Below are positions 27,200 through 36,320 of a stretch of 64,000 nucleotides of DNA, in pieces; within the stretch, counting starts at the first letter, position 1, and the number at the start of each line of letters is the position of its first letter. The stretch lies in NCBI GenBank assembly GCA_965198495.1, contig CBDAPL010000001.1, positions 248,001 to 312,000 on the forward strand. Direction: 5' to 3'. Below the pieces are notes generated by a model. That model saw only the letters and a program-made list of their open reading frames with translations. It was not told where the DNA came from and did not search any database. Source of the DNA: RH-AL1 sp965198495 (GTDB lineage Bacteria; Pseudomonadota; Alphaproteobacteria; Rhizobiales; Beijerinckiaceae). The translations under genes and the position numbers were made by a program.

Positions 27200-28278
27200 C
27201 ACCATCCTCCCTTGTCATCCGTGCGGTATAACGGCGTCGTCGCGTCCGCGCCGCGCAGGACGGCGACGGCTCGCTCGACCCGGGTGCCGAACCATCGGCC
27301 GATCGGATTGGCGCCGAGTGATGCAGCGCACAGGTTCGTCGCCTCCGGCCCCTTGCCTCGGGATCCGTCTTGCCATGTCTCCGCGCGTACCCTGGCCTCG
27401 CGCAGGAGGCCGGACCAATCCTCCACGCTACCCGCTCCGTAGGTGCGGACGCGACAGAGGGTTCTATCTAGAGCTGTCGGTTGCAGGACGGCCACGCAGG
27501 CGGCATCGTCCTTGGCCATGACGATAACGTTGGGAAACATCACGGTCGTCGTGACCCCCGCCGGCGATGCGACGGCCGCATGGCTTTCCGCCTCCTCGTC
27601 GAGGGCCTCGGTCGACGCCGGTACGAAGGCCGGGACGACGTGTTTCCAGTTGGCGTTCCATTCCATCCACTGGGTCGCCGGGCATCGAGGCGCCAGGTCG
27701 CCCTCGCGGATCGCGCGCGCACCGGCGACGGCGGACCACTCCGGCCAGGCGCGGTGCGGGGACGTCGGGTCGAGGCAGGCGCTCACGAGAGGACCCCACA
27801 CGTCGACAGCGACCGGAAGAAGACGTTCCGGGCGCAAGCCCAAATATTGATCGAGAACCCTGTCACGATCCGGATCGGCGGCGACAATCGGCTGGCGATC
27901 CCGGCTGTAGCCGCAAGCTGTGAAGGAACACTTGGTCTTCGCGCCGGTCTGGCACTGCAGCGGCACGGCGCGGCAGCCGCCGTGCTGGGCCTTGTTGAAG
28001 CGACCGATCAGCAAGCCATCGGGGCCGCGCTCCACGTGGATCCCGTGATCGCCGACTGTGAAAGGCAGGATGTCGCCAGCGTTCGGAATATCGCCGGCAA
28101 AGCCCACACCGCTCAAGCTCCGCGTCCAGATTGCGGCGTCTTCCGCATTCTGGAAGGCGCGAGACAGGAACGCGGTCGCCGGCAAGACAGCATCGGATCC
28201 CATAGGATCCGAGACATTTTCGTAAGCAGGATCGCCATAGCGATCCGACGGACTTGCCTGCTTGGCCTGCAACGGCAT
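27199..28278 (-). CDS. Rieske-oxygenase-like protein lacking metal ligands
   Basis: A 359-residue protein 12 bases behind the large DMFase gene. Its layout recalls a ring-hydroxylating oxygenase alpha subunit: an N-terminal Rieske-like region (FNKAQHGGCRAV, about 20 residues, then KCSFTACGYSRD), a central MEWNANWKHVVPAF like the usual NWK segment, then TTTVMFPNVIVM and a C-terminal ANPIGRWFGTRVERAV. The first Rieske cysteine is Ala and the second His is replaced, and the D-x2-H-x4-H iron motif is missing, so it is probably not an oxygenase. A structural or binding role in the DMFase operon is possible. The family assignment is tentative. Confidence 0.5.
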   Translation of the reverse strand: MPLQAKQASPSDRYGDPAYENVSDPMGSDAVLPATAFLSRAFQNAEDAAIWTRSLSGVGFAGDIPNAGDILPFTVGDHGIHVERGPDGLLIGRFNKAQHGGCRAVPLQCQTGAKTKCSFTACGYSRDRQPIVAADPDRDRVLDQYLGLRPERLLPVAVDVWGPLVSACLDPTSPHRAWPEWSAVAGARAIREGDLAPRCPATQWMEWNANWKHVVPAFVPASTEALDEEAESHAAVASPAGVTTTVMFPNVIVMAKDDAACVAVLQPTALDRTLCRVRTYGAGSVEDWSGLLREARVRAETWQDGSRGKGPEATNLCAASLGANPIGRWFGTRVERAVAVLRGADATTPLYRTDDKGGW

Positions 28279-28290
28279 CGAGCCGGCCCG

Positions 28291-30723
28291 TCAGGCCGGG
28301 ATCGGTTCGCCGCGCGCCGTGCGGCTGTGGTGCGCGACGGGAGATGGATCGTAGTCCGCCCTCCCGCGATGCTTGATCGCGTCGGCCGGAGCCGCCGGCA
28401 GCGGCCCGTCCGCGGAGAAGCGGTCGAGCACGTTCTTCACGAGCGTCGAGATGTTGTTCTGGCAATTGTTCCACGGCAGCGAGCCGCAGAAGGCGATCGA
28501 CGAGAAGGCGAAGCAACCGCCGCCGTTCGGCGTCTCGTGGAAGGCGATGTCGCCGCGCACGCGAGGGTGCGTCGTACCGTCGAGGCCCTGCTGGTTGAAG
28601 CCGAAATCCTCCATGACGAGAAGATATGCTTCCGTGTGGCGTCCGGCAGAGGTCGCGACAGCGAGCGTATGCGGGGGCGATCCCAGCATCGTGTCGACGA
28701 TATCGAGTTCGAGGCCCGCCGCCCCGCCGCCGACCAACCCGAAATTGCCGAGCTTTTCGTCGTAACTGATCCCCTCGAAGGCCCAGGCCACGCGCGGATC
28801 GAGACTATCGGGCGTCCGCGAGAAATAGGTCGAGACGTCGAAGCCCTCCGACGACATGCCGACGCCGGCGACCGAATGAAGGTAGCGTCCGCGGTAGCGC
28901 CACATGCCGCCGAGTTCGCCGGTGCCCTGGTGGTAGTATTCGCCGGGATCGGCGCGCCACGTCCGAATTCCCGACTCGCAGCGGCGCATCTCGGTGACCA
29001 CGCCGCGGCCCTTGTCCTCGTAGGCAGGGTGATAGGAGTGCACCCAGTACCAGGCATCGGCTCCCATATACATCAGGCGTCCGCCGCGCTGCGTGTAATT
29101 GTGCAGCGCGTCTAGTTGAGGCCCGCTGTTGTGCTCGGGATGCGAGCCGGTCATGATGACGTTGTAGTTCTCGATGCGGGCGACGCCGTCGTAGGTGAGG
29201 TCTTCATCGGTGAACACGTCATAGTCGTAGCCCATCGTTTCCAGCCAGTAGATCAGGTGGAGGTCGGCGGGATACTGCCATGGCGCCTGCGCCAGGAAAT
29301 GGTCGTACTTCGGGCGGATCGATAAGATCGGGCGCAGGCGCGACGAGATGGAGATGCCAGTCCCATCGGTGTGCGTGTCGTAGATCGACCCGCCGTACTC
29401 GCGGTGCTCGGCCAGGAACATGTTCTGCTGCTGCATGATCGGCACGCGGTACACGAAGAGTTCCGCGCCGCCCGCGTTGCAGGCGACGTGTTCGTTTGCA
29501 TAGGCCATATAGCTGATGGTCGGCACCATGAAGGCGATCTTGGCGGTTTCCTCGCCGACGCGCGGCACGACCCAGAACGGGATAAACTCCTCGTCGCCGT
29601 CGCTGGTGGTCAGCTTGGCGGCGTAGAAGCGGCTCTTCACGCCGTCTGGCGGCACCTGCCACTCGAAGTCCGGGCTCCAGCGCGCGTCGTCGACATCGTC
29701 GTCATGGAAGCTGATCGCTCCGTACTCATGCGGGGCATGCTTCCAGTCGAAGTTGTGACCGGACCAGTTGTAGCCGGTCATGCCGCGGTTCGGGCAGTTC
29801 ACCAGCTGCGCGTCGAAGCGGTAGGGACCCTCGTCCTTGCCGATGATGGTGTCGATGCCGACGGCGAAGTTCCAGGCGGCGACGATGGTTTCGGATAGGC
29901 GGCCGCTGGGGCCGCTGTTACGGCGTTCGGTGAGGCCGGGCTGTGCGCCGAGCTTCATCGTCTCGATATCCTGGCGCGACAGGGCGGCATTGCAGATGCG
30001 CGGCGAGTCGATCTTACCGTTGTACTTGCCGGCGAAGACGACGCCGGCCGGCTTGGACGAGGCCGCCAGCGAGTCCTTGGGCGCGATCGAATCGACGTAG
30101 GCGGCGATAGCGACAGGCACCGGCGCGTGGCTGACGCCGATCTTCACGGTCGTCCTGACCGGTTCGATAACGGGATCGAGCGCGTAGACGATCTGCGGCT
30201 CGTGGTAGAGCACGATCTCGCCCGTTCGGGCATCGAAGGTCGCGGCGCAGAAGTGCCAGGCATGATCGCGAATGGGTACGCCCGTCGTGATCCTGTGCTC
30301 GTTGATGCGCAGTTCCAGGCAGCCGGCCTCGTTGATGAAGAGGCCGTAGCCGCAGTCGCGCGACCATTTCGTCAGCAATCCCTGAGCGCCGTGCTTCCAG
30401 TAGCGAGAATGGGTCTTGGGCGCGGTCGGCCAGATCCAGCACTGCAGCGTGAAGCTTTCGAGATGGAAAGGCTTGGCGTCCGGCGCGTAGGCGTAGGAAC
30501 CGCCGTGAATGACCTGCTTGCGGCCCTTGTACGTGCCGTTGATGTCGGCGGGAACCTTCTTGTCGATATAGCCCGGGCCGCGCGGGTTCGTGTCGCCATT
30601 GATCATCTGGACGATTTCAACGTCGTACTCTGCCGCGCCGTCGCAATTGACGAAGAACTTGATCGGATCGCCGGGATGGACGCCGAACTTGTCGGCGTAG
30701 CCGGTCAGCCTCATGGATGTCAT
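28291..30723 (-). CDS. dmfA2: N,N-dimethylformamidase large (catalytic) subunit
   Basis: An 810-residue enzyme subunit that with the small subunit hydrolyses N,N-dimethylformamide to dimethylamine and formate. It begins TGYADKFGVHPGDPIKFFV and has a lectin/LamG-like domain (about 85-270) and a C-terminal catalytic half with the glutamine-amidotransferase-like fold. That half holds DLHLIYWLETMGYDYDVFTDEDL, VIMTGSHPEHN and RGGRLMYMGADAWYWVHSY. Characterised DMFases bind a mononuclear ferric ion through tyrosines and a glutamate. It is somewhat longer than the roughly 760-residue reference enzymes, the excess being at the C-terminus. Confidence 0.85.
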   Translation of the reverse strand: MTSMRLTGYADKFGVHPGDPIKFFVNCDGAAEYDVEIVQMINGDTNPRGPGYIDKKVPADINGTYKGRKQVIHGGSYAYAPDAKPFHLESFTLQCWIWPTAPKTHSRYWKHGAQGLLTKWSRDCGYGLFINEAGCLELRINEHRITTGVPIRDHAWHFCAATFDARTGEIVLYHEPQIVYALDPVIEPVRTTVKIGVSHAPVPVAIAAYVDSIAPKDSLAASSKPAGVVFAGKYNGKIDSPRICNAALSRQDIETMKLGAQPGLTERRNSGPSGRLSETIVAAWNFAVGIDTIIGKDEGPYRFDAQLVNCPNRGMTGYNWSGHNFDWKHAPHEYGAISFHDDDVDDARWSPDFEWQVPPDGVKSRFYAAKLTTSDGDEEFIPFWVVPRVGEETAKIAFMVPTISYMAYANEHVACNAGGAELFVYRVPIMQQQNMFLAEHREYGGSIYDTHTDGTGISISSRLRPILSIRPKYDHFLAQAPWQYPADLHLIYWLETMGYDYDVFTDEDLTYDGVARIENYNVIMTGSHPEHNSGPQLDALHNYTQRGGRLMYMGADAWYWVHSYHPAYEDKGRGVVTEMRRCESGIRTWRADPGEYYHQGTGELGGMWRYRGRYLHSVAGVGMSSEGFDVSTYFSRTPDSLDPRVAWAFEGISYDEKLGNFGLVGGGAAGLELDIVDTMLGSPPHTLAVATSAGRHTEAYLLVMEDFGFNQQGLDGTTHPRVRGDIAFHETPNGGGCFAFSSIAFCGSLPWNNCQNNISTLVKNVLDRFSADGPLPAAPADAIKHRGRADYDPSPVAHHSRTARGEPIPA

Positions 30724-30771
30724 CGGTTCAGCTTTCTCTGGTGGGGTTGAAGGGCGGCCGTCATCGCCCGG

Positions 30772-31212
30772 TCAGGTGACCGGCCAGTTGTCGTCCTTGC
30801 GCTTCCAGCCTTCGTTGAAATCTTCGGGAAAGCCGTAGCTTTCGGGCAGCTCATCGAGCCGCATCAGGAAGATCTCGTGCTGGATCTCCTGCTCGTCGGT
30901 GAACACCTTGTCACCGACGATCTCGGGGGGGACGCCGCGTATTCCCGACAGCCGCCCGATGCGCCACTCGACGTCGACTTTTGTGCAGATGACGACGAGC
31001 TTGCCCTTGGGGCTCTCGCCGCGCATGCGCAGGAGGACGCGCTTTAGCACGGGGTCGGCGTGCACGCCGCCGCTGATCTCCGTGGTGTCGCCGGGCGTTG
31101 CGCATTTCAGCACCGAAAAGCCGGCCACGCCCTTCATCGAGTCGATGCACGCCCTGTGCTCGTCGATGAGCCTCTGGCGTTCCGGGGTGCCTTTTTTGGG
31201 AATCAATTCCAT
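30772..31212 (-). CDS. dmfA1: N,N-dimethylformamidase small subunit
   Basis: A 146-residue protein directly upstream of the large DMFase subunit, with an excellent ribosome site (AAGGAGAT, 5 bases before the ATG at 31212). It has an N-terminal helical part (TPERQRLIDEHRACIDSMKG) and a C-terminal EIFLMRLDELPESYGFPEDFNEGW as in DMFase small subunits. The central part is basic (VLLRMRGESPKGKLVVICTK). The assignment rests on these motifs and on adjacency; the small subunit is needed for an active heteromer in known enzymes. Confidence 0.75.
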   Translation of the reverse strand: MELIPKKGTPERQRLIDEHRACIDSMKGVAGFSVLKCATPGDTTEISGGVHADPVLKRVLLRMRGESPKGKLVVICTKVDVEWRIGRLSGIRGVPPEIVGDKVFTDEQEIQHEIFLMRLDELPESYGFPEDFNEGWKRKDDNWPVT

Positions 31213-31234
31213 GGGGATCTCCTTAAGCGAAGGA

Positions 31235-31939
31235 TCAGATCGTCATGTGCCGCGTGACGAGGTCGTCCGTCATGTCGGCGATGGGGCCGCGGGCGACGAT
31301 GCGCCCGTTCTCCATCATCAGGAACGCGTCGCCAAGACCGCGCGCGACCTTGATGTGCTGCTCGGTCAGGACGAGCGTGATGCCGTATTCCTTGTTGAGG
31401 CGGCGCAGCGTCTGGCCGATCTCCACAACGATGTTGGGCTGGATGCCCTCGGTTGGCTCGTCCAGCAGCAGAATTCGCGGATCGGTGGCGAGAGCACGGG
31501 CGATCGCGAGTTGCTGTTGCTCGCCCCCCGAAAGCAGGCCGGCGCGCTTGTTGAGGTTGTCCTTGAGGTAGGGGAACAAACTCAGGCAGAGTTCGGGAAC
31601 CTCGCGCAGGCCATCGCGGCGCGCGAACGTTCCGAGCAGGATGTTCTCGCGCACGGTGAAGTTCGGGAGGATCTGCCGTCCCTGCGGGATCAATCCCAAC
31701 CCGTAACCGGCGCGCTTGTGGGTCGGCGCCGCGCTGATGTCGTCGTCGGCGATGCGGATGACGCCGGCCATGCGGTCGGTCAGGCCCATGATGGTGCGCA
31801 GCAGGGTCGTCTTGCCAGTGCCGTTACGCCCCAGCACGCACAGGCACTGTCCCTCTTCCAGGTCGAAGTTGATGTCCTTCAGGATTGGCGTCTTTCCGTA
31901 GAAGGACGTCACCTGGTCCATGGCGAGGAGCACGCTCAC
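31235..31939 (-). CDS. urtE: Urea/amide ABC transporter ATP-binding protein UrtE-like
   Basis: A 234-residue ATPase with Walker A GRNGTGKT, signature LSGGEQQQ, Walker B ILLLDEP and the TEQH switch. Membership in the UrtE/LivF group is shown by GLIPQGRQILPNFTVRENI and PTEGIQPNIVVEIG. Its start overlaps the previous gene by 4 bases. With UrtD, UrtB, UrtC and the binding protein it forms a HAAT-type importer; the adjacent DMFase suggests short amides as well as urea as cargo. Confidence 0.88.
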   Translation of the reverse strand: MSVLLAMDQVTSFYGKTPILKDINFDLEEGQCLCVLGRNGTGKTTLLRTIMGLTDRMAGVIRIADDDISAAPTHKRAGYGLGLIPQGRQILPNFTVRENILLGTFARRDGLREVPELCLSLFPYLKDNLNKRAGLLSGGEQQQLAIARALATDPRILLLDEPTEGIQPNIVVEIGQTLRRLNKEYGITLVLTEQHIKVARGLGDAFLMMENGRIVARGPIADMTDDLVTRHMTI

Positions 31940-32676
31940 GTGTCGGGTTCGCCGAGGTAGACGTCGCGTACGCGCGGGTTCGCCTCGATCTCGCCGATCG
32001 AACCCTGCGCGAGCAGGCTCCCCATGTGCATGACGGTGACAACGTCGGCGATCTTGCGGACGAACCCCATGTCATGCTCGACGACGATCAGCGTCTTGCG
32101 CTTCTTCAGCCGGTTGAGGATGGCGACCGTGTGCTCGATCTCGTTCTCCGTCATGCCGGCGACAGGCTCGTCGAGGAGGAGGATCGAGGGGTTCTGCATC
32201 AGCACCATGCCGATTTCGAGCCACTGGGTCTCACCATGCGAGAGGATGGCCGCCTCGTCCTCGAGCCGCGACGCCAGCCCGGTCAGCGCGAGGATCTCCT
32301 CGAGCTTGTCGTTGAAGCCGGCCGGGACGCGCCGCAGCATGTTGCGGAACGGGTTGGTGTCGCGGCTGTAAGCGACCTCCAAATTGTGGCGCACGGTGAG
32401 ATCCCGGAAGACGGCCGGCACCTGGAACTTGCGGCCGATCCCGCGCCGCGCGATCTCGTGCTCGCCGAGGCCGGTGATATCGTCGCCGCGCAGCCGGATC
32501 TGTCCGCTCGTCGGCTTCTGCCGTCCGGTGATAAGGTCCATCGTCGTAGTCTTGCCGGCGCCGTTCGGGCCGACAAGGCAGCACAAGGTCAGTTCCGGCA
32601 CGTCGAGGCTGAAGTCGTTGATGACCTGAGTGCCGCTAAAATTCTTGCTCAGATGGTGGATGTCGAGGACGCCCAT
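31936..32676 (-). CDS. urtD: Urea/amide ABC transporter ATP-binding protein UrtD-like
   Basis: A 246-residue ATPase. Walker A is GPNGAGKT, and the signature is the UrtD-type LSHGETQWLEIGMVLMQNP rather than LSGGQ, followed by ILLLDEPVAGMT and VVEHDMGFVR. It lies between the LivM-type permease and UrtE genes with tight spacing, so it is translated as part of the transporter operon. Confidence 0.88.
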   Translation of the reverse strand: MGVLDIHHLSKNFSGTQVINDFSLDVPELTLCCLVGPNGAGKTTTMDLITGRQKPTSGQIRLRGDDITGLGEHEIARRGIGRKFQVPAVFRDLTVRHNLEVAYSRDTNPFRNMLRRVPAGFNDKLEEILALTGLASRLEDEAAILSHGETQWLEIGMVLMQNPSILLLDEPVAGMTENEIEHTVAILNRLKKRKTLIVVEHDMGFVRKIADVVTVMHMGSLLAQGSIGEIEANPRVRDVYLGEPDT

Positions 32677-32682
32677 CGCCGC

Positions 32683-33831
32683 TCACTCTCCGGCTAGGTC
32701 GGGGAGCCCAGCCGGTTGCGGCAGGGGCTGGGTCGGCTTGCGACGGCCAAGGCGGGCGAGCACGCTTTCGAGCAAACCCGCGAGCCCTTCCGGCAGGAAC
32801 CGCACGACGAGTATGAAGAAGCCTCCAAGAAGCAACAGCCAGGTATTCAGGAACTGGTCGCCGAGGTAGCTCTGGCCGCCCTGGATCATCAAGGCGCCGA
32901 CCATCGACCCGATCAGCGAGAAGCGACCGCCGATACCGGCCCAGATGACCATGCCGATCGAAAAGTTCACGTCGAGTTGGGCCGGCGACACGTATTGCAC
33001 CAGCATCACGAAGCAGCAACCGGCCACCGCAGCGACGAACCCCGATCCGGCGTAGATGATCGTCTCGTAAAGGGCGACGTTGTAGCCGAGGAAACGGACG
33101 CGCTCAGGATCGCTGCGCAAGGCTTGCGCGACGAGGCCGAACTTGCTCTGCGTCAGGTACTTCGATCCAAGCGTCGTGACGAGGAGAAGAGCGTAGACGA
33201 CCCAGTAGCTCGAGGGACCGTAGGGATTGACCACCGTGCCGAACACCTGGAGCGGCGCGGGCGGAGTGATGCCGTTGGCACCGTTCGTATAGGGCTGCAT
33301 GTCGACGATGAGCGTGTAGAAGGCGCTCAGCATCGCCAAGGTCATGATGGCGATGAACGCGCCCGATACCCTGGCCCGGAATACGAGGCTGCCGAAAACG
33401 ACGTAGAACAGCGTTGGAACCGCCAGCGCCAGAATGATGCCGATCGTGGTGTTCTGGAAAGGCATCCACAGCGCGGGAAGGTGATCGAGGCTGTTGTTCG
33501 CCATGAACGGTGGAATCGGGTTCGACACGGGGTCCTGCGACTGCATCTGCATGGTCATCGCCATACCGTAGGCAGCGAGACCAAAAGCGATGCCCTGACC
33601 CAGATTGAGGATGCCGCCGAACCCCCAGCATAGTGAGATCGACACGGCGAGCATGGCGTAGACGCCGTAGGTCGCGAACTGGTTCAGCAGGAAGGTATCG
33701 TTGGTGACCAAAGGAACGCAGGCAAGCACAATGAAGAACACCGCGTAGACCGACCACTGCGCCGGCCGCGCGTTGTAGAGGTTGGTTGTGCCTCGCGCCG
33801 CTGTCGGCTTGTCAAGCGTGGGCGCGTTCAT
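32683..33831 (-). CDS. urtC: Urea/amide ABC transporter permease UrtC-like
   Basis: A 382-residue inner-membrane permease with about ten hydrophobic segments. LivM/UrtC features are WGFGGILNLGQGIAFGLAAYGMAM early and SGAFIAIMTLAMLSAFYTLI in the middle. A later GTVVNPYGPSSYWVVYALL fits UrtC. Starts within the stop of the upstream permease gene (4-base overlap). The C-terminus is cytosolic and basic (ARLGRRKPTQ). Confidence 0.85.
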   Translation of the reverse strand: MNAPTLDKPTAARGTTNLYNARPAQWSVYAVFFIVLACVPLVTNDTFLLNQFATYGVYAMLAVSISLCWGFGGILNLGQGIAFGLAAYGMAMTMQMQSQDPVSNPIPPFMANNSLDHLPALWMPFQNTTIGIILALAVPTLFYVVFGSLVFRARVSGAFIAIMTLAMLSAFYTLIVDMQPYTNGANGITPPAPLQVFGTVVNPYGPSSYWVVYALLLVTTLGSKYLTQSKFGLVAQALRSDPERVRFLGYNVALYETIIYAGSGFVAAVAGCCFVMLVQYVSPAQLDVNFSIGMVIWAGIGGRFSLIGSMVGALMIQGGQSYLGDQFLNTWLLLLGGFFILVVRFLPEGLAGLLESVLARLGRRKPTQPLPQPAGLPDLAGE

Positions 33832-34712
33832 CGGCGCGCCTTGCTCGGCGCGAAGAGTCCCTGAGGCTGAAAGCGCAGGAACACGACGATCAGCACGTAG
33901 AGGATGAAGCGGGCAAAGGTGTCGCTCGTCATGAAGGCGAAGATCGACTGGAGTTCGCCTGTCAGGCCGGATGCGACGACGCTGCCGAGGATCGTTCCGC
34001 CGCCGACGACCACGACGAGGAAGGCCTGGACGACGTAGTTGGCGCCCATGTTCGGCAGGACGATCGCGAGCACGCCGAACAACGAGCCGGCGATACCGGC
34101 GAGACCGGCGCCGATGGCGAAGGTGACCATGTAGACGCGATCGGCGTTGATGCCGAAGGCGGCAGCCATCTCCTTGTTCTGCATGACGGCGCGGACCTGC
34201 ATGCCGTAGCGTGTCCTGTAGAAGAGCCAGAGGCAGAGCCCGATGAGGGCGAGAGCGACCGCGAACACGACGAGGCGCAACACGGAAAGATTGGCGAAAC
34301 CGACTTGTATATTGGTCTGTAACAGCGGGGGCACCGCAATGTACTTCGGGTCGCTACCGAAGGCGAGACGCACACCCTGAGTTAGAACCAGCGAAACGCC
34401 CCATGTCGCGAGCAGGGTATCGAGCGGACGCTTGTAGAGGTACCGGATAAGGCCACGTTCGAGCAGGAGGCCGACCAGGGCAACAACGACGAACGACGCC
34501 ACCACGCACAGAACGAACGGTAGACCGAACCAATATTGCAAGGCGTAGGACGTATAAGCGCCCAACATGATGAACTCGCCGTGCGCCATGTTGATGACGC
34601 CGATCGTTCCGTAAATGATCGTCAGACCTAAAGCAGCGACAAGCCAGATGCTCGCGATGCTGAGGCCCAGAATAAGTGCGTTGGCGAGTGGCGCGATGTC
34701 GAAGCCGTGCAT
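33828..34712 (-). CDS. urtB: Urea/amide ABC transporter permease UrtB-like
   Basis: A 294-residue LivH-type permease with about eight hydrophobic segments, including ALGLTIIYGTIGVINMAHGEFIMLGAY, AAFGINADRVYMVTFAIGAGLAGIAGSLFGV and GGGTILGSVVASGLTGELQSI. It pairs with the UrtC-like permease to form the channel of the importer. Located 57 bases after the substrate-binding protein gene. Confidence 0.87.
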   Translation of the reverse strand: MHGFDIAPLANALILGLSIASIWLVAALGLTIIYGTIGVINMAHGEFIMLGAYTSYALQYWFGLPFVLCVVASFVVVALVGLLLERGLIRYLYKRPLDTLLATWGVSLVLTQGVRLAFGSDPKYIAVPPLLQTNIQVGFANLSVLRLVVFAVALALIGLCLWLFYRTRYGMQVRAVMQNKEMAAAFGINADRVYMVTFAIGAGLAGIAGSLFGVLAIVLPNMGANYVVQAFLVVVVGGGTILGSVVASGLTGELQSIFAFMTSDTFARFILYVLIVVFLRFQPQGLFAPSKARR

Positions 34713-34769
34713 GAGCCGCCTTGGCTTGAGCGTTCGGTTGGTGCGCTCCGCGCCACGCGCGGTCGCATC

Positions 34770-36080
34770 TCAGATGACGTTGACACGAACCTTGCCGTTC
34801 GGCGCCTTCAGCCCGGTCGGCGTGCAGACTCCCAAGGCCGGATAGATCGAGTAAGGGTCTGGCTTTACGTTCTCGGGCGCTTCCTTGACGATCTTGAAGC
34901 TACCGTCCGCCTGGCACTGGCCGATCTTCGGCTTCAGCCATGTATTGAAGTTCTGGTCGTCGATCCAGATCACACCTTCCGGCGACAAGTCGGCCTCCAG
35001 CCGGACGCCGCCGCTCGCGTCCCGGAGCATTCTGGAGGTGATCCCGTCGATGCTGCCGTTCTTCTTGGCGAGCCGTTCAAGGCCTTGCTTGAAGACGTAG
35101 GCGGAAAGATATGTCTCCTCCATATTGTAGTGCGTGACACCGTTCTTGCCATATTTGGACTTGAGAAACCCATCCACGAACTTGTGGTTGGTCGGATTAT
35201 CAAGCGTCTGGAAGTATGGCGCGGAGAGGAAGTGGCCCGCGCCGACATCGTTGCCCATGGCACGCGTCTCGATCTCGCCGGTCGTCAGCGAGGCGATCGG
35301 CATCGTGTCGACCTTGAAGCCTTCCTGCTTGAACTGCTTGTGGAAGGCGATATCGGAGGCGCCGACCACGGTCGAGAAGATGAAGTTCGGCTTGGCGTCG
35401 CGGATCTTGCCGAGCACCGGCCCGAACTCGGAGCTACCCAACGGAATGTACTCCTCGCCAAGCAGTTCGCCGCCGGCATTCTCCAGCCAAACCTTGGCGT
35501 TCTTGTTCGACTCTTTCGGCCAAACATAGTTCGAGCCGACGAAGAAGACCTTCTTGCCGAAATTCTTGACCATGTAGGGGATCAAGTCCTTCGAATGCTG
35601 GTTAGCGAGCGGACCCGTGCAGATGTCGTTCTGCGTACACTCCGCGCCCTCGTAGCACGTCGGATAGTAGAGAAGGCTGTTTTGCGACATCACGGTGGGC
35701 AGGATCGCCTTGCGGCTGGCCGAAGTATAGCAACCGAAGATCGCGATGACCTTGTCGCGAAGAATAAGTTCCTTGGTCTTCTCGGAGTAAACATTGAAGT
35801 CGGACTTGGCATCGATGATAATCGGCTCGATTTGATGCCCCGCGACGCCGCCGTTTTTGTTGATCTCGTCGATCGCGTACTGCATCACGAGTGTCGAATC
35901 CTCTTCGGGAACCGCCAGCGCGCCTGTCAACGAGAAGAGAAGGCCGACCTTGATCGGCTCACCTTTCTTTAGCGTGGCCGCCTGAGCTTCGGACACGCGC
36001 GGCAGCCAAAGATGCGGGGCTGCGATAGCTGCTGCAGCCACGGATGAGCCGGTGACAAACGCGCGACGAGAATAGCTCAT
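34770..36080 (-). CDS. urtA: Amide/urea-binding periplasmic protein of ABC transporter
   Basis: A 436-residue solute-binding protein (Peripla_BP_5 fold; UrtA/FmdD/AmiC group). The ATG at 36080 with GAGG 7 bases upstream gives a twin-arginine signal (SYSRRAFVTGSSVAAAAIAAP), so it is probably exported folded. Key stretches are IKVGLLFSLTGALAVPEEDSTL, GHQIEPIIIDAKSD, FGCYTSASRKAILPT and LLYYPTCYEGAECTQ. Close families bind urea or short aliphatic amides. It is the first gene of the island operon that includes the DMFase genes; substrate specificity cannot be read from sequence. Confidence 0.87.
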   Translation of the reverse strand: MSYSRRAFVTGSSVAAAAIAAPHLWLPRVSEAQAATLKKGEPIKVGLLFSLTGALAVPEEDSTLVMQYAIDEINKNGGVAGHQIEPIIIDAKSDFNVYSEKTKELILRDKVIAIFGCYTSASRKAILPTVMSQNSLLYYPTCYEGAECTQNDICTGPLANQHSKDLIPYMVKNFGKKVFFVGSNYVWPKESNKNAKVWLENAGGELLGEEYIPLGSSEFGPVLGKIRDAKPNFIFSTVVGASDIAFHKQFKQEGFKVDTMPIASLTTGEIETRAMGNDVGAGHFLSAPYFQTLDNPTNHKFVDGFLKSKYGKNGVTHYNMEETYLSAYVFKQGLERLAKKNGSIDGITSRMLRDASGGVRLEADLSPEGVIWIDDQNFNTWLKPKIGQCQADGSFKIVKEAPENVKPDPYSIYPALGVCTPTGLKAPNGKVRVNVI

Positions 36081-36083
36081 CAA

Positions 36084-36320
36084 GTCCTCACTGATCAGGA
36101 CGCGAACATGGTGCCCATTAGTTGATTACTAGTGAACAATGTTGCTTGCCAGGAAACTAGCGAGGATGCGCGGCTGCCGTCAACAGGATTTTTCTCTCGC
36201 GAGTATCTTTCTTCCTTACGAGGAAACTGTCGCCTTCCTGCGGAGATGCGGTGGCGTGAACGATGCACCAAGTCCTCGAGACGAAAACATGTCGATGCTC
36301 CTGGAAGGGCGACCGCCATC
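36084..36320. promoter_or_regulatory. Divergent control region of the amide operon and MOSC gene
   Basis: Minus strand: TTGACG, 18-base spacer, TAGTTT (roughly 36150-36185) is a fair promoter for the amide operon. Upstream of it, at 36212-36226, lies TTCCTTACGAGGAAA, a TTCCT-N4-AGGAA dyad that resembles the palindrome at 20420-20435. A regulator binding there could control either direction. Confidence 0.5.
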
